Shown in pieces: positions 38,573 through 52,100 of a stretch of DNA of 64,000 nucleotides (the stretch's first letter is position 1; each line of letters begins with the position of its first letter). The notes beneath the pieces are model-generated. The model did not search any database. It saw only the letters and a program-made list of their open reading frames with translations, and was not told the origin of the DNA. The DNA comes from Brugia malayi (taxonomy: Eukaryota > Nematoda > Chromadorea > Rhabditida > Onchocercidae), in contig NW_025062477.1 of the NCBI RefSeq assembly GCF_000002995.4, forward strand, positions 8,962,649 to 9,026,648. The letters are read 5' to 3'. Both the position numbers and the translations under genes were made by a program.

Positions 38573-40184
38573 TTAATGGTACATTGGTCCTCGTGGAGGG
38601 AAAACTTGTGGAACAACGAAGGGTGGCGCTCCAGGCATTGGTTGAGGTTGCATCATTCCCATACCAGGACCCCCAATACCACGCACTGCTCCCTGCAAAC
38701 CTGAAAATTATGGAAGATGAAGAGTAACACTTACAAAAACACAAAAAATGAACATTATTTCATTATCTGAATAAAACCTTCCAAACAAATTTTAGCTCAG
38801 CAATAAGGAATTAGACAAAAAAAATTCGCGAATAGTTCGGAACATTCATTCTTATTTTATCTTTTCAAAAAACTGATTTTCTCAGTAGTGACAGTAAACA
38901 GTAAATGAGAAACTTAAGTTAGAAAAAATTTTCTTCTATGCGACAATGATAGTAGGATTCCCTCTTGTCTACGGAATGTTCACAATCCGTTAGAACGCTT
39001 TTATCATCTTTCTTCACTTTTTTTCTTCTCCCCAAAACCTTACTAAATTTACATGCTTAGAAAGGAATCAGAAATACTAACCAGGAGCAGGTCCAGGAGG
39101 TCCAACCATAGGTGGTCCCATCCCACGCCCAGCTGGTTTTGCTGCACCAGGTCCACCAATGTTTCCGGCCTTTCCCTGTTGTTTTGAATCCTCATCCTGT
39201 TCATTAGACTGAACAGTCATTGAAACTATGTGTTCACCCCGCAATAATACCAAACCCAGCGTCCGTTTTTCTTCTCCCTAAAAGAAACTATATACAGTGA
39301 AGTAGAAAAAATGAGAAGTTTATAACAATATACATGGGATATAAAACTCGAAATACACAAATACTAAACAACTATTCCTAAAAAATGACTACAGACGACT
39401 CACTGACTTAATATGAGTTACACTTTCCTCGATGCTATTTTGCTCTCATTGCTCTACTCTCTACTGTTAACATCAGAAATAAGAAACGGACTTGAGTATT
39501 ACAATATAAAGAAGCAAGAACGAAGCTTTAATATATCAAACTGTGTAACTCTAAATATTCCGTTATTAGTTACCTCAGCAATCTTTTTGCCAGGTTTTGG
39601 TTTGATCCGACGCAGTTCTTCACAGTCGCACAGAAGAATATTCATATGTTTATCGAAAGCTAAAGCATACAATTATTCACATAAATGTGGCACGAAAACG
39701 CAGTTCTTCTTTGGTATGTTATATGCTGTTTCAGAATATTATAGATAATGAGATGCAAAACATGATTAGACTAGATACAAATTTATTAAAAATTTTAAGA
39801 TTTACACCAGACGAATTAAGTATACCTTTGAAATAACCAACGAATGTCCTAGAATCCAATAATACCACCTTCATCTTACGGTTCAAATGAGACATCATTT
39901 TATTGTTTTTGCTAATCGTCTATAAGAAAATAATATCACAAAACCTATTTGAACGAATACATATTTTGCCACCTAAAGTAAATATACATTCAAATTAAAA
40001 AATTGGCACAAAAGACAGCTCAGTAAAAGTTGTATTATTTGAATTATAATTTACTCATAATAGAGAATAATACTATAAACATAATTTAACGTGTATTTTA
40101 CCACCTGATAATCGACTTGGGAAATTGTTGGAAAGATAATAATCACAAGAAAGATGGATAAAACAAATTATTATCACTTACCAT
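38573..40184 (-). CDS. snr-2: Small nuclear ribonucleoprotein SmB
   Basis: Core Sm-ring protein of spliceosomal snRNPs. Five exons join in phase: 40182-40184 (only the ATG), 39826-39919, 39574-39659, 39082-39277, 38573-38700 (TAA); 507 nt, 168 residues. The Sm1 motif is seen in [20 protein letters not shown] and [13 protein letters not shown], the Sm2 motif in [14 protein letters not shown]. The C-terminal tail is Gly/Pro/Met-rich ([23 protein letters not shown]), typical of SmB. The first exon contributes only the start codon, followed at once by a GTAAGT donor; without it the ORF begins ACG ATT AGC. Start and intron agree with the family N-terminus. Confidence 0.95.
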
Positions 40185-41282
40185 GTTGGTAGTTTTGTAG
40201 TTATTTTACTCTCTAATAAGCAGCTGCAAATGAAAACCCACAAAAAGACACTGCAGATGAATAAACAAAAATACAGCTTAAAAATTGGCAATAAATTGAA
40301 TGTACGGTAACTCATATGAACTTTAACAAATTTGATACACTGCGTTCATAGACACTGTTTAGTCACAAAGATACTATCAGGAAGAAAAATACCCGAATAT
40401 GGGAAAGAAGGGAAAGATAAATACTATTTGAAACATCATTTATTTTCAACAGATAGTGCTACCGTACATTTGAGTGTCGCTTAGAATTACGAAACTGCTA
40501 ATAAGATAGTAACAAACAGAAAGACAGACCAATCGAATTACACCCTCCTAGCAACCTCACCTAATCATACTTCAACCCAGAAATCTTCACTGCCCAGGAA
40601 ATTTCAAGTCCGTAACGCGCAATCTCACAGCGAAACTGTTAACATTGACCCATTTTACCCAAAACTTCGCGGCGATGGAGGCGGAGTTCACCGTTACTCC
40701 ACCCATATGCAAAATCGGTAACAAATTCAACATGTGAAAGTTGGAGTGAAGCAATGTATGTGCTGTATGCAAAAACAGAATTATTTGAAAAGTATGATGC
40801 AAATCAGTGGTAAGGTTTATTTCATTAACACAGCAACAATCAATCAATACATAATATCGAAGTATATGTGAACATTTGAAAACAAGCACAAATCCAAAAC
40901 TGAGAACGAAATACTCTAAATGTAGATAGATGCCTACTACTTATATTTCGTTTTTCAAAACATTTTCGTGTTTTGAAGGATCTAATGACAACCGGCAAGA
41001 AAGGAAACCAAGGAAAGGATAGTTATAAATGAATGATCTTACTCCGGGCTTAAAAAAAATAATGTCTTGTTTTTACTATAGCAATAAACAAGAAATCATC
41101 ATTGTTTAGAAATATAGAAGGTTCAAAATATTCAGTTAAAAACTTCAATCATGACTTTCACTGTTTAATTATGAAAAAGTTTACCAAAAACTCTGTATTT
41201 CAATTATCAGTTAATTACATGTAAATGAATTTTGTGATTGATGAACATGTTAACAAACAAAATATGTGAAATTAAGAAACAA
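40185..41282. other. Intergenic region between pas-4 and snr-2
   Basis: 1.1 kb. A GC-richer patch (about 40540-40720) containing CTCCACCC-type sequence probably belongs to the snr-2 promoter. A 100-residue minus ORF across 40587-40889 starts at no clear signal and matches nothing. No RNA gene seen. Confidence 0.5.
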
Positions 41283-44005
<2,723 letters not shown>

Positions 44006-44333
44006 ATGAGTTGGTCTTTCTTAAATAAACTTTGTTAACTTAGATATAGAAAACTTTGTTTCAGTGATAAGCATAATCATCACGTTGTGTTTGAGTTCAA
44101 CACAGTGTTTCCAAGATGTCAAGAATGAGAAATTATCGGAAGATCAAAATGACCACTGGTTACTGCTGTCTGGAATTGGCCAAAGTGATTGCAAGAGTGA
44201 CGAGAATGAATGGATAAAGCCCACTGTTATCGGGTATTTGGTTGGCCAGCTTATCGGTGCTATTTTTGGTATCGCTCTATGTGTCGCATTCATTTACCAT
44301 TGCATTCTTAAAAATCTAAAATTTCTGTCGTGA
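44006..44333 (+). CDS. Small type I membrane protein with glycine zipper, copy A (unrecognised family)
   Basis: Two exons: 44006-44009 (ATGA) and 44065-44333 (TGA), joined across a 55-bp GT-AG intron that splits codon 2; 90 residues. Residues 1-16 look like a signal peptide (ISIIITLCLSS). An acidic ectodomain carries Trp33, Cys44 and Trp51. One membrane segment (about 54-79) has Gly at 58, 62, 66 and 70, an exact GxxxGxxxGxxxG zipper, then a short tail with two Lys. I do not recognise the protein. Support comes from the paralogue 0.8 kb downstream, the matching ATGATGATA start after splicing, and TTTCAG acceptor sites. Such zippers usually pack membrane helices together, so oligomerisation is inferred. 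Confidence 0.7.
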
Positions 44334-45131
44334 TCGAAAAAAAAATGTCAGTTGAGTATTTATAATAATTTTCTATTAAGCATAAATATATTTACGTGTG
44401 TGACATGTAAGTACTAGGTGCGACGTTTCTCATCAGCATTATAGTCATCTTTTATTTATTGGATCAATTCTGAAACAATCTGTACTGGTTAGACAATCAT
44501 GCTGATTATGTGTTATTATTTGCTATTGATCCCGTGATTTCTTTGATCTTTGGGATGTGTCACTCTGTTTCATTTCATTCAAGTCTCATGAAATTAGCTG
44601 TCCAAGTCTTTAAATTCCCGGCCTAAATTATTTCGAAGAAAGTATACGAAGGTAGCAGTCATGAAGATGTCAGTATTTTCAAAAGATTGTTTCTGTCGCA
44701 GTTGTTTCGGCACATATGCAAATTTCTAGAACTTAACTTTGGTAGAGATTTAAATCAAGATTCCACGGTTGTTTTTGTTCAATTTAGTCGGAGTATCAAC
44801 ATTCGAAATGTTATCCGGTGGGTTAGTGGTCATTTCTAAAGGTTGAAACAAAAGATGAACAGATCATAGGGACAAGTTTTCTGATCATTTTGGGATGAGA
44901 AGATATGAGAATTAATTTCAACTTAAAATGGATAGTATTTGTTTACAGGAGAAGCAACATAAGTAAAAGGATCATTCGTTAGCTTTGTACACTATCCATA
45001 TCTTGCCTTGATTTTTCCACATTAGGTGGAATAGTGCATTTGTTCGGAACAGCTTGTCATTTAGATGAGATTATCTACTTCATGAAAACACTTCACTTTC
45101 TATTTGTAAATGCTTATCATTGATGTAATCA
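44334..45131. other. Spacer between the two small membrane-protein genes
   Basis: AT-rich, about 800 bp. No additional copy of the family or clear AATAAA; a CATAAA at about 44380 could serve copy A. Confidence 0.5.
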
Positions 45132-45139
45132 AATTTCAG
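45132..45139 (+). promoter_or_regulatory. Probable acceptor upstream of copy B
   Basis: AATTTCAG lies 11 bases before the first ATG of copy B, with no coding exon needed upstream, suggesting spliced-leader addition. Confidence 0.45.
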
Positions 45140-45150
45140 TAAACAAATTG

Positions 45151-45414
45151 ATGATGATATGCTTCACTTTGATTCAGTGCCAGAGATTGTCAAATCACGA
45201 ATTGCATCTGCTCAATTCCAGTCAGGGTTTAGTAAAAGGTGACTGGATTATAGAAGATGAAGATGAAAATTGTGATGTCGTGGAAGAAGCTCCATGGAGT
45301 CGATATTTCTTCCGTGGCATGATAGTTGGCTTTTTAATTGGTTTGGGTGGTGGTGTTCTGCTCGGCTTTCTTTGTTGGCAAGTTCAAGTGCATAAAAAAA
45401 ACTACAATTTGTAA
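45151..45414 (+). CDS. Small type I membrane protein with glycine zipper, copy B (unrecognised family)
   Basis: Single-exon ORF, 87 residues from the first of two adjacent ATGs. Signal peptide (MMICFTLIQC), acidic ectodomain (IIEDEDENCDVVEE) with Trp32, Cys41 and Trp49, then one membrane segment (about 55-76) with Gly at 56, 60, 64, 68 and 72, a five-step GxxxG zipper, and a tail with HKK. The Trp-to-first-Gly distance (7) is the same as in copy A, as are the overall order and length, so the two are tandem paralogues that have diverged strongly. There is no intron at the position where copy A has one. No family recognised. Confidence 0.7.
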   Translation: MMICFTLIQCQRLSNHELHLLNSSQGLVKGDWIIEDEDENCDVVEEAPWSRYFFRGMIVGFLIGLGGGVLLGFLCWQVQVHKKNYNL

Positions 45415-47651
45415 TTGAACAAAGTAATTGATACAAAGTATATCTATATCTGCTTCAAAGCTTTATTAAGCATATCATAAAATTTTTGTAATATTCTGTT
45501 GATGTCATGAAATAGAGTCTGACTGGAGTAGATTGTAGCACCGAATAATTTTTGCTTTGCATTTGATCAACATTTCGATCAGTCTTTATTTTATTGACAG
45601 AGATTATCGTTGATCGTAGTTATTCAACAGTATTAGAAAGTTTGAGAATGTAGTTATAGGAGTGCAGTGAGTGTCAAATTGCTTTCCAGAAAAGCTAATG
45701 TCAGTATAATTATTCCTTTCATAATAAGCATTAATTTATTAACAAGACGCATGATTTGCAGTGCCGCAGAGGAGATTAGCTTGTAGCAGTAAGTGTTGTT
45801 AACGTCGTCAACAATCAAATCTGGGGAGGTGAACTAAATAAGAAGCTGATAATTGTAAACAGTCTAATTGAAGACAAATTCCAACACCTATTTTTTGCTA
45901 ACAAATAATGCAAATAAGCTGAGCTACATAGAAGACCAATATAAATGATTTTAGTCACATTGGAACATTGTTCAAGAAATGTTCAAACAAGACAGTCTTT
46001 ACGGATTTAATGTAATTTTATTTTTAGGTATATAAATTTTTTCCGGCAATTGGTCATACCATTTTTTCTATTTCATTTCCAATGCTTATCTAAGAGTGTA
46101 ATGTGAGAAATACTTTTGACTTGTCACACAGTACTTTGTTCAAGCTGGTCTGACAATTTTACAGAGTGTCTTCCAATTTTTATTTCTCGAGTTAACAGTA
46201 CCGACGACGCCTCCAACATTGTTATTAAGTTATCCACCATTGAAGTCTTACTGCATAAAGCCATTTCTGTTTTCATACTTTTTTATACGTTGTCAGATAA
46301 ATGACAATTAAAATCTGAGGGTGGAACATCCTCACAAGCTCAAGTTCATGAGTAAAGAATGTATATGGGTGATATGAATGACCTTTATATACTTATATTT
46401 GGATACGACATCAAAAGACAGCACAAAACATATGCAGGTTTCCAAACCAAAAAAAAAAAAAAAAAAAAAAGATCTTGAGCTTGTGGTGCGAAGTAACAAC
46501 AAATTTCAGTTAATGATTAAATTATTTTGTCATGAATTTAAATTTGTTCGATTCATTTTACATTTAAAAAAACTTCCTATCCACCTTTTATTTTAGAATT
46601 TTCATTTTTTTTCACTACTAGAAAGTTTGCCCACAGTACTCGTAGTATTTATTAAAGTTGTTTAATATTTAATTTTATTTAAGAAAATGCAAGATTTGTT
46701 TAATCGAAATTAGTCGCATATTATTTATCAATTCTTACTTTTCCATGCCATACTCCATTTTATCAGAAAGAAGTTTCTGACTGCGGATGAGTTATTTTTT
46801 TTAGTATTCAGCTAATGCAACTTATTGCGTCCCCTGATGTATGTTATATCAAATTATTGTATCAGAAACCTTTTTAAAGAAATGTGGACCTTAAAGGGAT
46901 GGAGCAAACCAGAAAAAAGATGGTGGATCAAAATTTGGTACTTTTCATAAATATGAAAAAGGAATGGGAGCAGTTTGTCCGCTTATAGCATTTTCTTTGA
47001 CACTCTTTTCAAATTATTTTATGCATAAAAATGATTTTTTTACTCTAAGAATACAATGAAATTAACTATTCAAAAACAGTATTCATTCAGTAATCACTCA
47101 AAAAAACAAGGAATTTTCGGAATACGGGTGTATATGGGTGGTCAGATGTCAAAGTTTAGACATGAAGTTATGTAGATTTCATCTAGATTCCTTAATACTT
47201 GATTTTTATTAAAATATTCATTAAAGTATTACAATAGAAAAATTGCTACATGCCACAATTGTAAATATGCTTGACTTTACCATAACTTTCTGAAATCATA
47301 TGAAATGTTTTTGGGTAAGTTTATATATTATCTTCTTTAATTGACTGTCATAATATAATGAAATAAATGATTTGTAACTTCGAGTCATTGGTTGAAAATG
47401 AAATTTAACTAAACTGCAATCAGAGAAAGCTATCATCATAAAAGAATCATGTTCCACGTCATTACCGCTTTCGTGCATTGAAAAATTTCTCAAATGTTAT
47501 ATACGGAAGCCACTACTGGCACATGTCACATCTTAAATTGTTGACAGTATCATAATATCGCAACAGAAAATAGTAGCATTGAATAACACAAATCAACTAA
47601 TCTTATTTATCCACCAAAATAACATTGTCACTGATATAATTAACTTTATTA
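45415..47651. other. AT-rich stretch without recognised gene
   Basis: 2.2 kb downstream of copy B. It contains a 22-A tract at 46449-46470 and only short ORFs without signals or family resemblance. Confidence 0.5.
46449..46470. repeat. Poly(A) tract
   Basis: About 22 A on the plus strand. A retroposed tail is possible, but no gene-like sequence precedes it. Confidence 0.85.
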
Positions 47652-47672
47652 GGCAAATCAAAATTTAATTAA

Positions 47673-47919
47673 ATGGCATGCATATTGGCTAGGCGTGCAC
47701 TTAAAATTGTAACTTTCAAATCGCATGGAGTGATATGTGGAAGTGAAGCAAACTGTGTAGGTGTATGTAAGTCAACTTTTATTTAATGATTTTATTGGAT
47801 TTATTGATCAAATTTGCTGTAATTTGTATCTAACTAATAGTTTTCTCTAGTTTTTTTTTTTTTTTAGTTAGACATAAAAGCTTTAATGTATCTCAAAACA
47901 TCTTAGAAATTTTCGTCTA
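47673..47919 (+). CDS. Speculative two-exon small protein
   Basis: ATG at 47673 follows a TTTATTAG acceptor-like site. The frame (MACILARRALKIVTFKSHG...) stays open to a GTAAGT donor at about 47768. A strong poly(T)-AG acceptor near 47867 continues in phase to a stop, giving about 48 residues. The Arg/Lys-rich, acid-free start could be a mitochondrial presequence. No family recognised. Length and lack of a paralogue make chance quite possible. Confidence 0.2.
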
Positions 47920-48901
47920 AGAACTATCATGACAAAGTTGCTCAAACCTGGAATAAGAGTTCCTTGATCTATGAGGTCACGTAACTTTTATTCTCATGAG
48001 AGCGGACTGCTTCTATAACATGATAGTTATCACAAAAATAATTGCTATTTAAAAATTATACTGAACAGGTAAGTAAACAAAAAAAGTTGTTTTTCCAAGC
48101 TTCACGTAGAAGAATGAGCCAAGCTCATCATAGCTCTCTGGCTTTTATGCGTTGAAAAACAAGCACTGCATGTCATATTTGAATCAGATTTTTATTTTTT
48201 ACTGCTTACGATCTGTTTTCAAAGTGTTATGAAACACTAACCAATCCTGATTAGTGATTGGAAAAGACATTTCATCCAGAATTTTCATCTGATAAAACAG
48301 ATAATAAAAAGATCAGTTACTTTTTCTAAATCAATTTCACGCAACATTCCATTCTATCATCATTTTTTAAATTTCACATATGTTCACAATAAATATACTA
48401 TTGTTATTAGTGCCTTTTTTTCCTTTCATTCGCAAATGTAACCTCCGTTGTAATTTTTTTCTTAGCATTTCAGTTATCACAAATGAATATGAAAATATAA
48501 ATATAAATAATATTGAAATTAATGTTAAATTACGAAATATAAAAATGTAAAACATTAAAAAATGAAGCAAAAAATATGTTTAAAATAAAATGTCAATAAA
48601 TAGAAGCAATTTGATATAAGTTATAAGAAAATTTTAGTTCAGTCATTTTTCTCAACTGTCGTATTTGAATACCAAATGTTTTTTTTTTTTTTCATTTCAT
48701 TTCATTTCATGTCGGTGTTTCTTCTCTCATGCCATTAAGACTACCGAATTTCTAGTTGAAAAAGGTATAAGTATGCCTAATCTACATAGACATAGTATAT
48801 TCTCTTTTCCGCTTTATAAAATTTTCGCGCAAGCATTACTTATAATTTTGAAATGGTTAAAAATTCAAATCGGCAAACATTAATAACCATCCGTCCAACT
48901 A
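47920..48901. other. AT-rich stretch without recognised gene
   Basis: Nothing beyond a (TTTCA)n run near 48684-48711 and a poly(T) tract. ORFs are short and Phe/Leu-rich. Confidence 0.5.
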
Positions 48902-49072
48902 ATGCGACGTAGTATTACTGTCTTACCGCTTATGCGCTTATTTCTACTATCACTACTGCTACTGCTTATATATGCAAATTACGCCATTATAAAAGAAAAA
49001 TTGTCAACTGACAATGGTCGGCAGAATCAAAATGTTTTCCCATCCTCCCAGCCAGTGCCACAATTATTTTAA
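48902..49072 (+). CDS. Possible secreted short peptide precursor (56 residues)
   Basis: An ATG with an in-frame stop upstream opens MRRSITVLPLMRLFLLSLLL and further leucines, a convincing signal peptide to about residue 28. A polar remainder with KEK, NGR and the ending SSQPVPQLF follows. An AATAAA lies 62 nt after the stop. GR could be an amidation and cleavage site as in neuropeptide precursors, but no known peptide motif is present. Single exon, no homologue recognised. Confidence 0.35.
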   Translation: MRRSITVLPLMRLFLLSLLLLLIYANYAIIKEKLSTDNGRQNQNVFPSSQPVPQLF

Positions 49073-49133
49073 AGTCTGATGAGCAATTGTCCACTCTGAG
49101 AAGTAACATTTGTTCATATACGCAAATTTATTC

Positions 49134-49139
49134 AATAAA
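49134..49139 (+). terminator. Poly(A) signal AATAAA after the short-peptide ORF
   Basis: Canonical hexamer 62 nt downstream of the stop at 49072. The motif is common in AT-rich DNA, so the support is modest. Confidence 0.3.
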
Positions 49140-52100
49140 TGTATGAGTTGCTGTGAACAAATCAAGTCATTTCATACATTCTTTCGGGTTTGGATCGTTT
49201 TCTGAGAGATACGAAGACATTGTTGCATGATGATTGCCAGCTGACGTGGTTAACCGTTTTTGTCATACCGTTTATGTCATATCATCATACGTTCCAGATC
49301 ATCATACGTGATCTGAGATATCATTCGTACTTACAAAGAATTTAACCAAAATTGATAGACTTTCAATATAAGTTCTATATTTTTCAAATCCAATCAAGTT
49401 AATGGTACATTCATGAAGTTACTTACTGATATGAATTACCTCTGGAACATTTGCTCTGAATACTAATTAAGCTAATTGCCTTCTTTCTAGGTGCCTGCCA
49501 ATTAAGTTCTGGTTTGAGACCTTAATAAAATAGTATTTTGGTGAAAAATATTTCAACTACATGTTCATATCATTTTCGGATAGCTATTTCAGAACCAGTT
49601 AAGAACTGACCGTAATATAGAATTTCCTCGAAATTTTCCCAGGTTTTCCGTTTCTCAAAGTTTTCTCTGTTTGGATTAATGATTTACTCAAACCAGATCG
49701 GGATGCAAACCATTTAACTTACCCATTTAAGATAAAAAATCTTTGGCTTTATGCGAAAGGTAAAAGTTGAAAGTATAGGAATAAAACAACCCAATCTAAA
49801 AAATGTCTCTGCATTTTCGGAATTTTTTTGAATCAGTTACTGGTCGGTTTAAAATCATTTTCGTAATTTCACAAACAGTAAATTATAGCTATTCGCAACT
49901 TTCTACATTAAACATATTTTAGATTGATGTTTACACAGCTTTTGTATGCGAAATTACGAATTATGAAATGTATTTCTTTTTTGGAAAAGTGTAACAGTGT
50001 TCATTTCATTACCGTTAAATCCATATGAAGACTATCAGTCCGAAAAAATGAATACTCCTCCATCTCATCACTACATTTCATTAATTATTGTTATTAATTA
50101 GTTCACTAAATATTTAGATTTTCTTCATACCGATACACAATCGTGATCTTATTATTAAAGTAAGTCACATAAGGAAAAATAAAATTCTAGTAATCACCTA
50201 TTTATTAAATTGGCAGTAATAAGGAATCTGTGTTGTCTTAAAAGATCCCGAGACTCCTTGGATACTGCAACTGTTCAAAACAGATTAGCAAGCTGGTCCA
50301 ATTATTTTATATTGTAACGTGTTTGCAAACTAAACTAATCTTTGCTCGTAGAAACAATTCCTTTCAACTAGCCTTGCTTATATCATTTTCTCCCGTTTGG
50401 TTAAAAAACAGCAGTAATTTGCGTTTAATTGCTTGAATTGTATTTCGTTTGGAGAAAATTAGATTTATTCTCAGAAATTTTCGGTGCATTCAGGTTTCTA
50501 TAATTTGCTAATAGATTGTTAAATTATTTTTTGTTGGCTTAGGTTGCTGGATTCAACATCTCACTTTAAGTGTTATTCGAGATAACATTTTGTTCTTTTC
50601 TTTGAAATAATTTTATCTGTAAAAGAGAAATTTGCAAAGACACACTTTGATGAACGACGTGGATTACAATTTCAAATTACGCTGAACAAAATTTCCATAA
50701 ATGAGTGCTATTTATGTTATGCATTAGTAGAAGAAGAATACGTCAACCGCAAATAATGTAATCACCGCCACAACACCTACCGTATCCTCACTTTCCATTC
50801 TTCTCCGAGCTGCTCATCACAAAATTTGTTTTCAGTAGAACCTCTTTAATGAGGGTTACTTGTCTAGCATTGCCTGTGATGAAATTCTGTGAATTTCTGA
50901 AATTTGATTTTTCTTCTGTTTTTTTTCTGAGCCATGTAATTTGCTTTTTCTGTACGAGACATAGACGTTCACGTTCTGTTATCATGAACGCCAAATTGTT
51001 ATTTTGTACCTAAATTCCACTGTTTCTTTTTTTCATTTCGATACTATCATATTCCTTTTTTTTAAAAAAATTTCATCAAGATTTGGAATACACGGAAGAT
51101 TCCAAGATCGTTAAATTCTGAAGGAATAAATTAACAAATGAAGAAAAACAATAATTTATTTTGCAAGCATTACTATAAAAATTTGGTAGTATGATTACTG
51201 TGAGAATTGAGAATACCCGAGAAATCTTCTTTGATACTCCTAGACTACATTTAACTGAAGCAGACGTAAAAATTTTTGATGATGTAATATTCTGAGATCT
51301 AATTTTTTGTAAAACTGTATGAAAGAGACAATTGTAAGTTTAGGATCAAAATTGACAACAAACTAATCAGTTGATAGAAAACAACTGATATACGTTGATC
51401 TGCTGGCATCGTTGTGGCATCAACAACTTGCACTTTCCAAATAGATTGGAACAACTGTTCCAGGCAATAATGCATTTCTCAAATTCTTTCAAAAATGATT
51501 GCCTTCACGAATTTATTCCAATCAAAATTCGATCCATCTTTTTCCTCTCTCAATATTTCTCATACAAATTTTTGGGTGGACAACTGAATCAGTTTATGGG
51601 AATTGCAGATGTGAAGTAATAAAAAACAGTTTCGACAGATCAGTTACATTAATGTTAATAGCATAAGTAAACGGCATTCTGTTCCGAATTTAAATGTCAT
51701 AACCAAGACTTGGCAGATACAAAAAAGTTCGAAAATCGAAACATTTAATACAGTATTAAAAAAACGATGATGGATTTCCTTTTTTCTTCTTGTTGCCATT
51801 CCTTTTGTATCTTTCCATTATATTGTTCACTGACATCTTCTTGGAAAAAAACACAAATTTTCATTGGATGAACTGATTAATGAGCTTTGTAAAAGCAAAT
51901 CATGGCAGCAATAATCATCTGCTTTAAAAACATTACTAACTCCTAAGTGATAAACTTCTAAGGTAATATTGTCTTCCCTTATTACAGTCACAAATTAGAC
52001 TAAATTTGTTTCATACAAAGAAGAAAGTTCGAAACATTTGTTATTTAGAATTTTAAAATAGATGTTTTAGAATTTAGAAAGGTTGAAATTTTTAAATGTA

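Noticed and set aside
38424..38744. 106-residue minus ORF overlapping the snr-2 3' end
   Set aside because: It is another frame across the last snr-2 exon; the frame ending [11 protein letters not shown]...MYH is the one in phase and typical of SmB.
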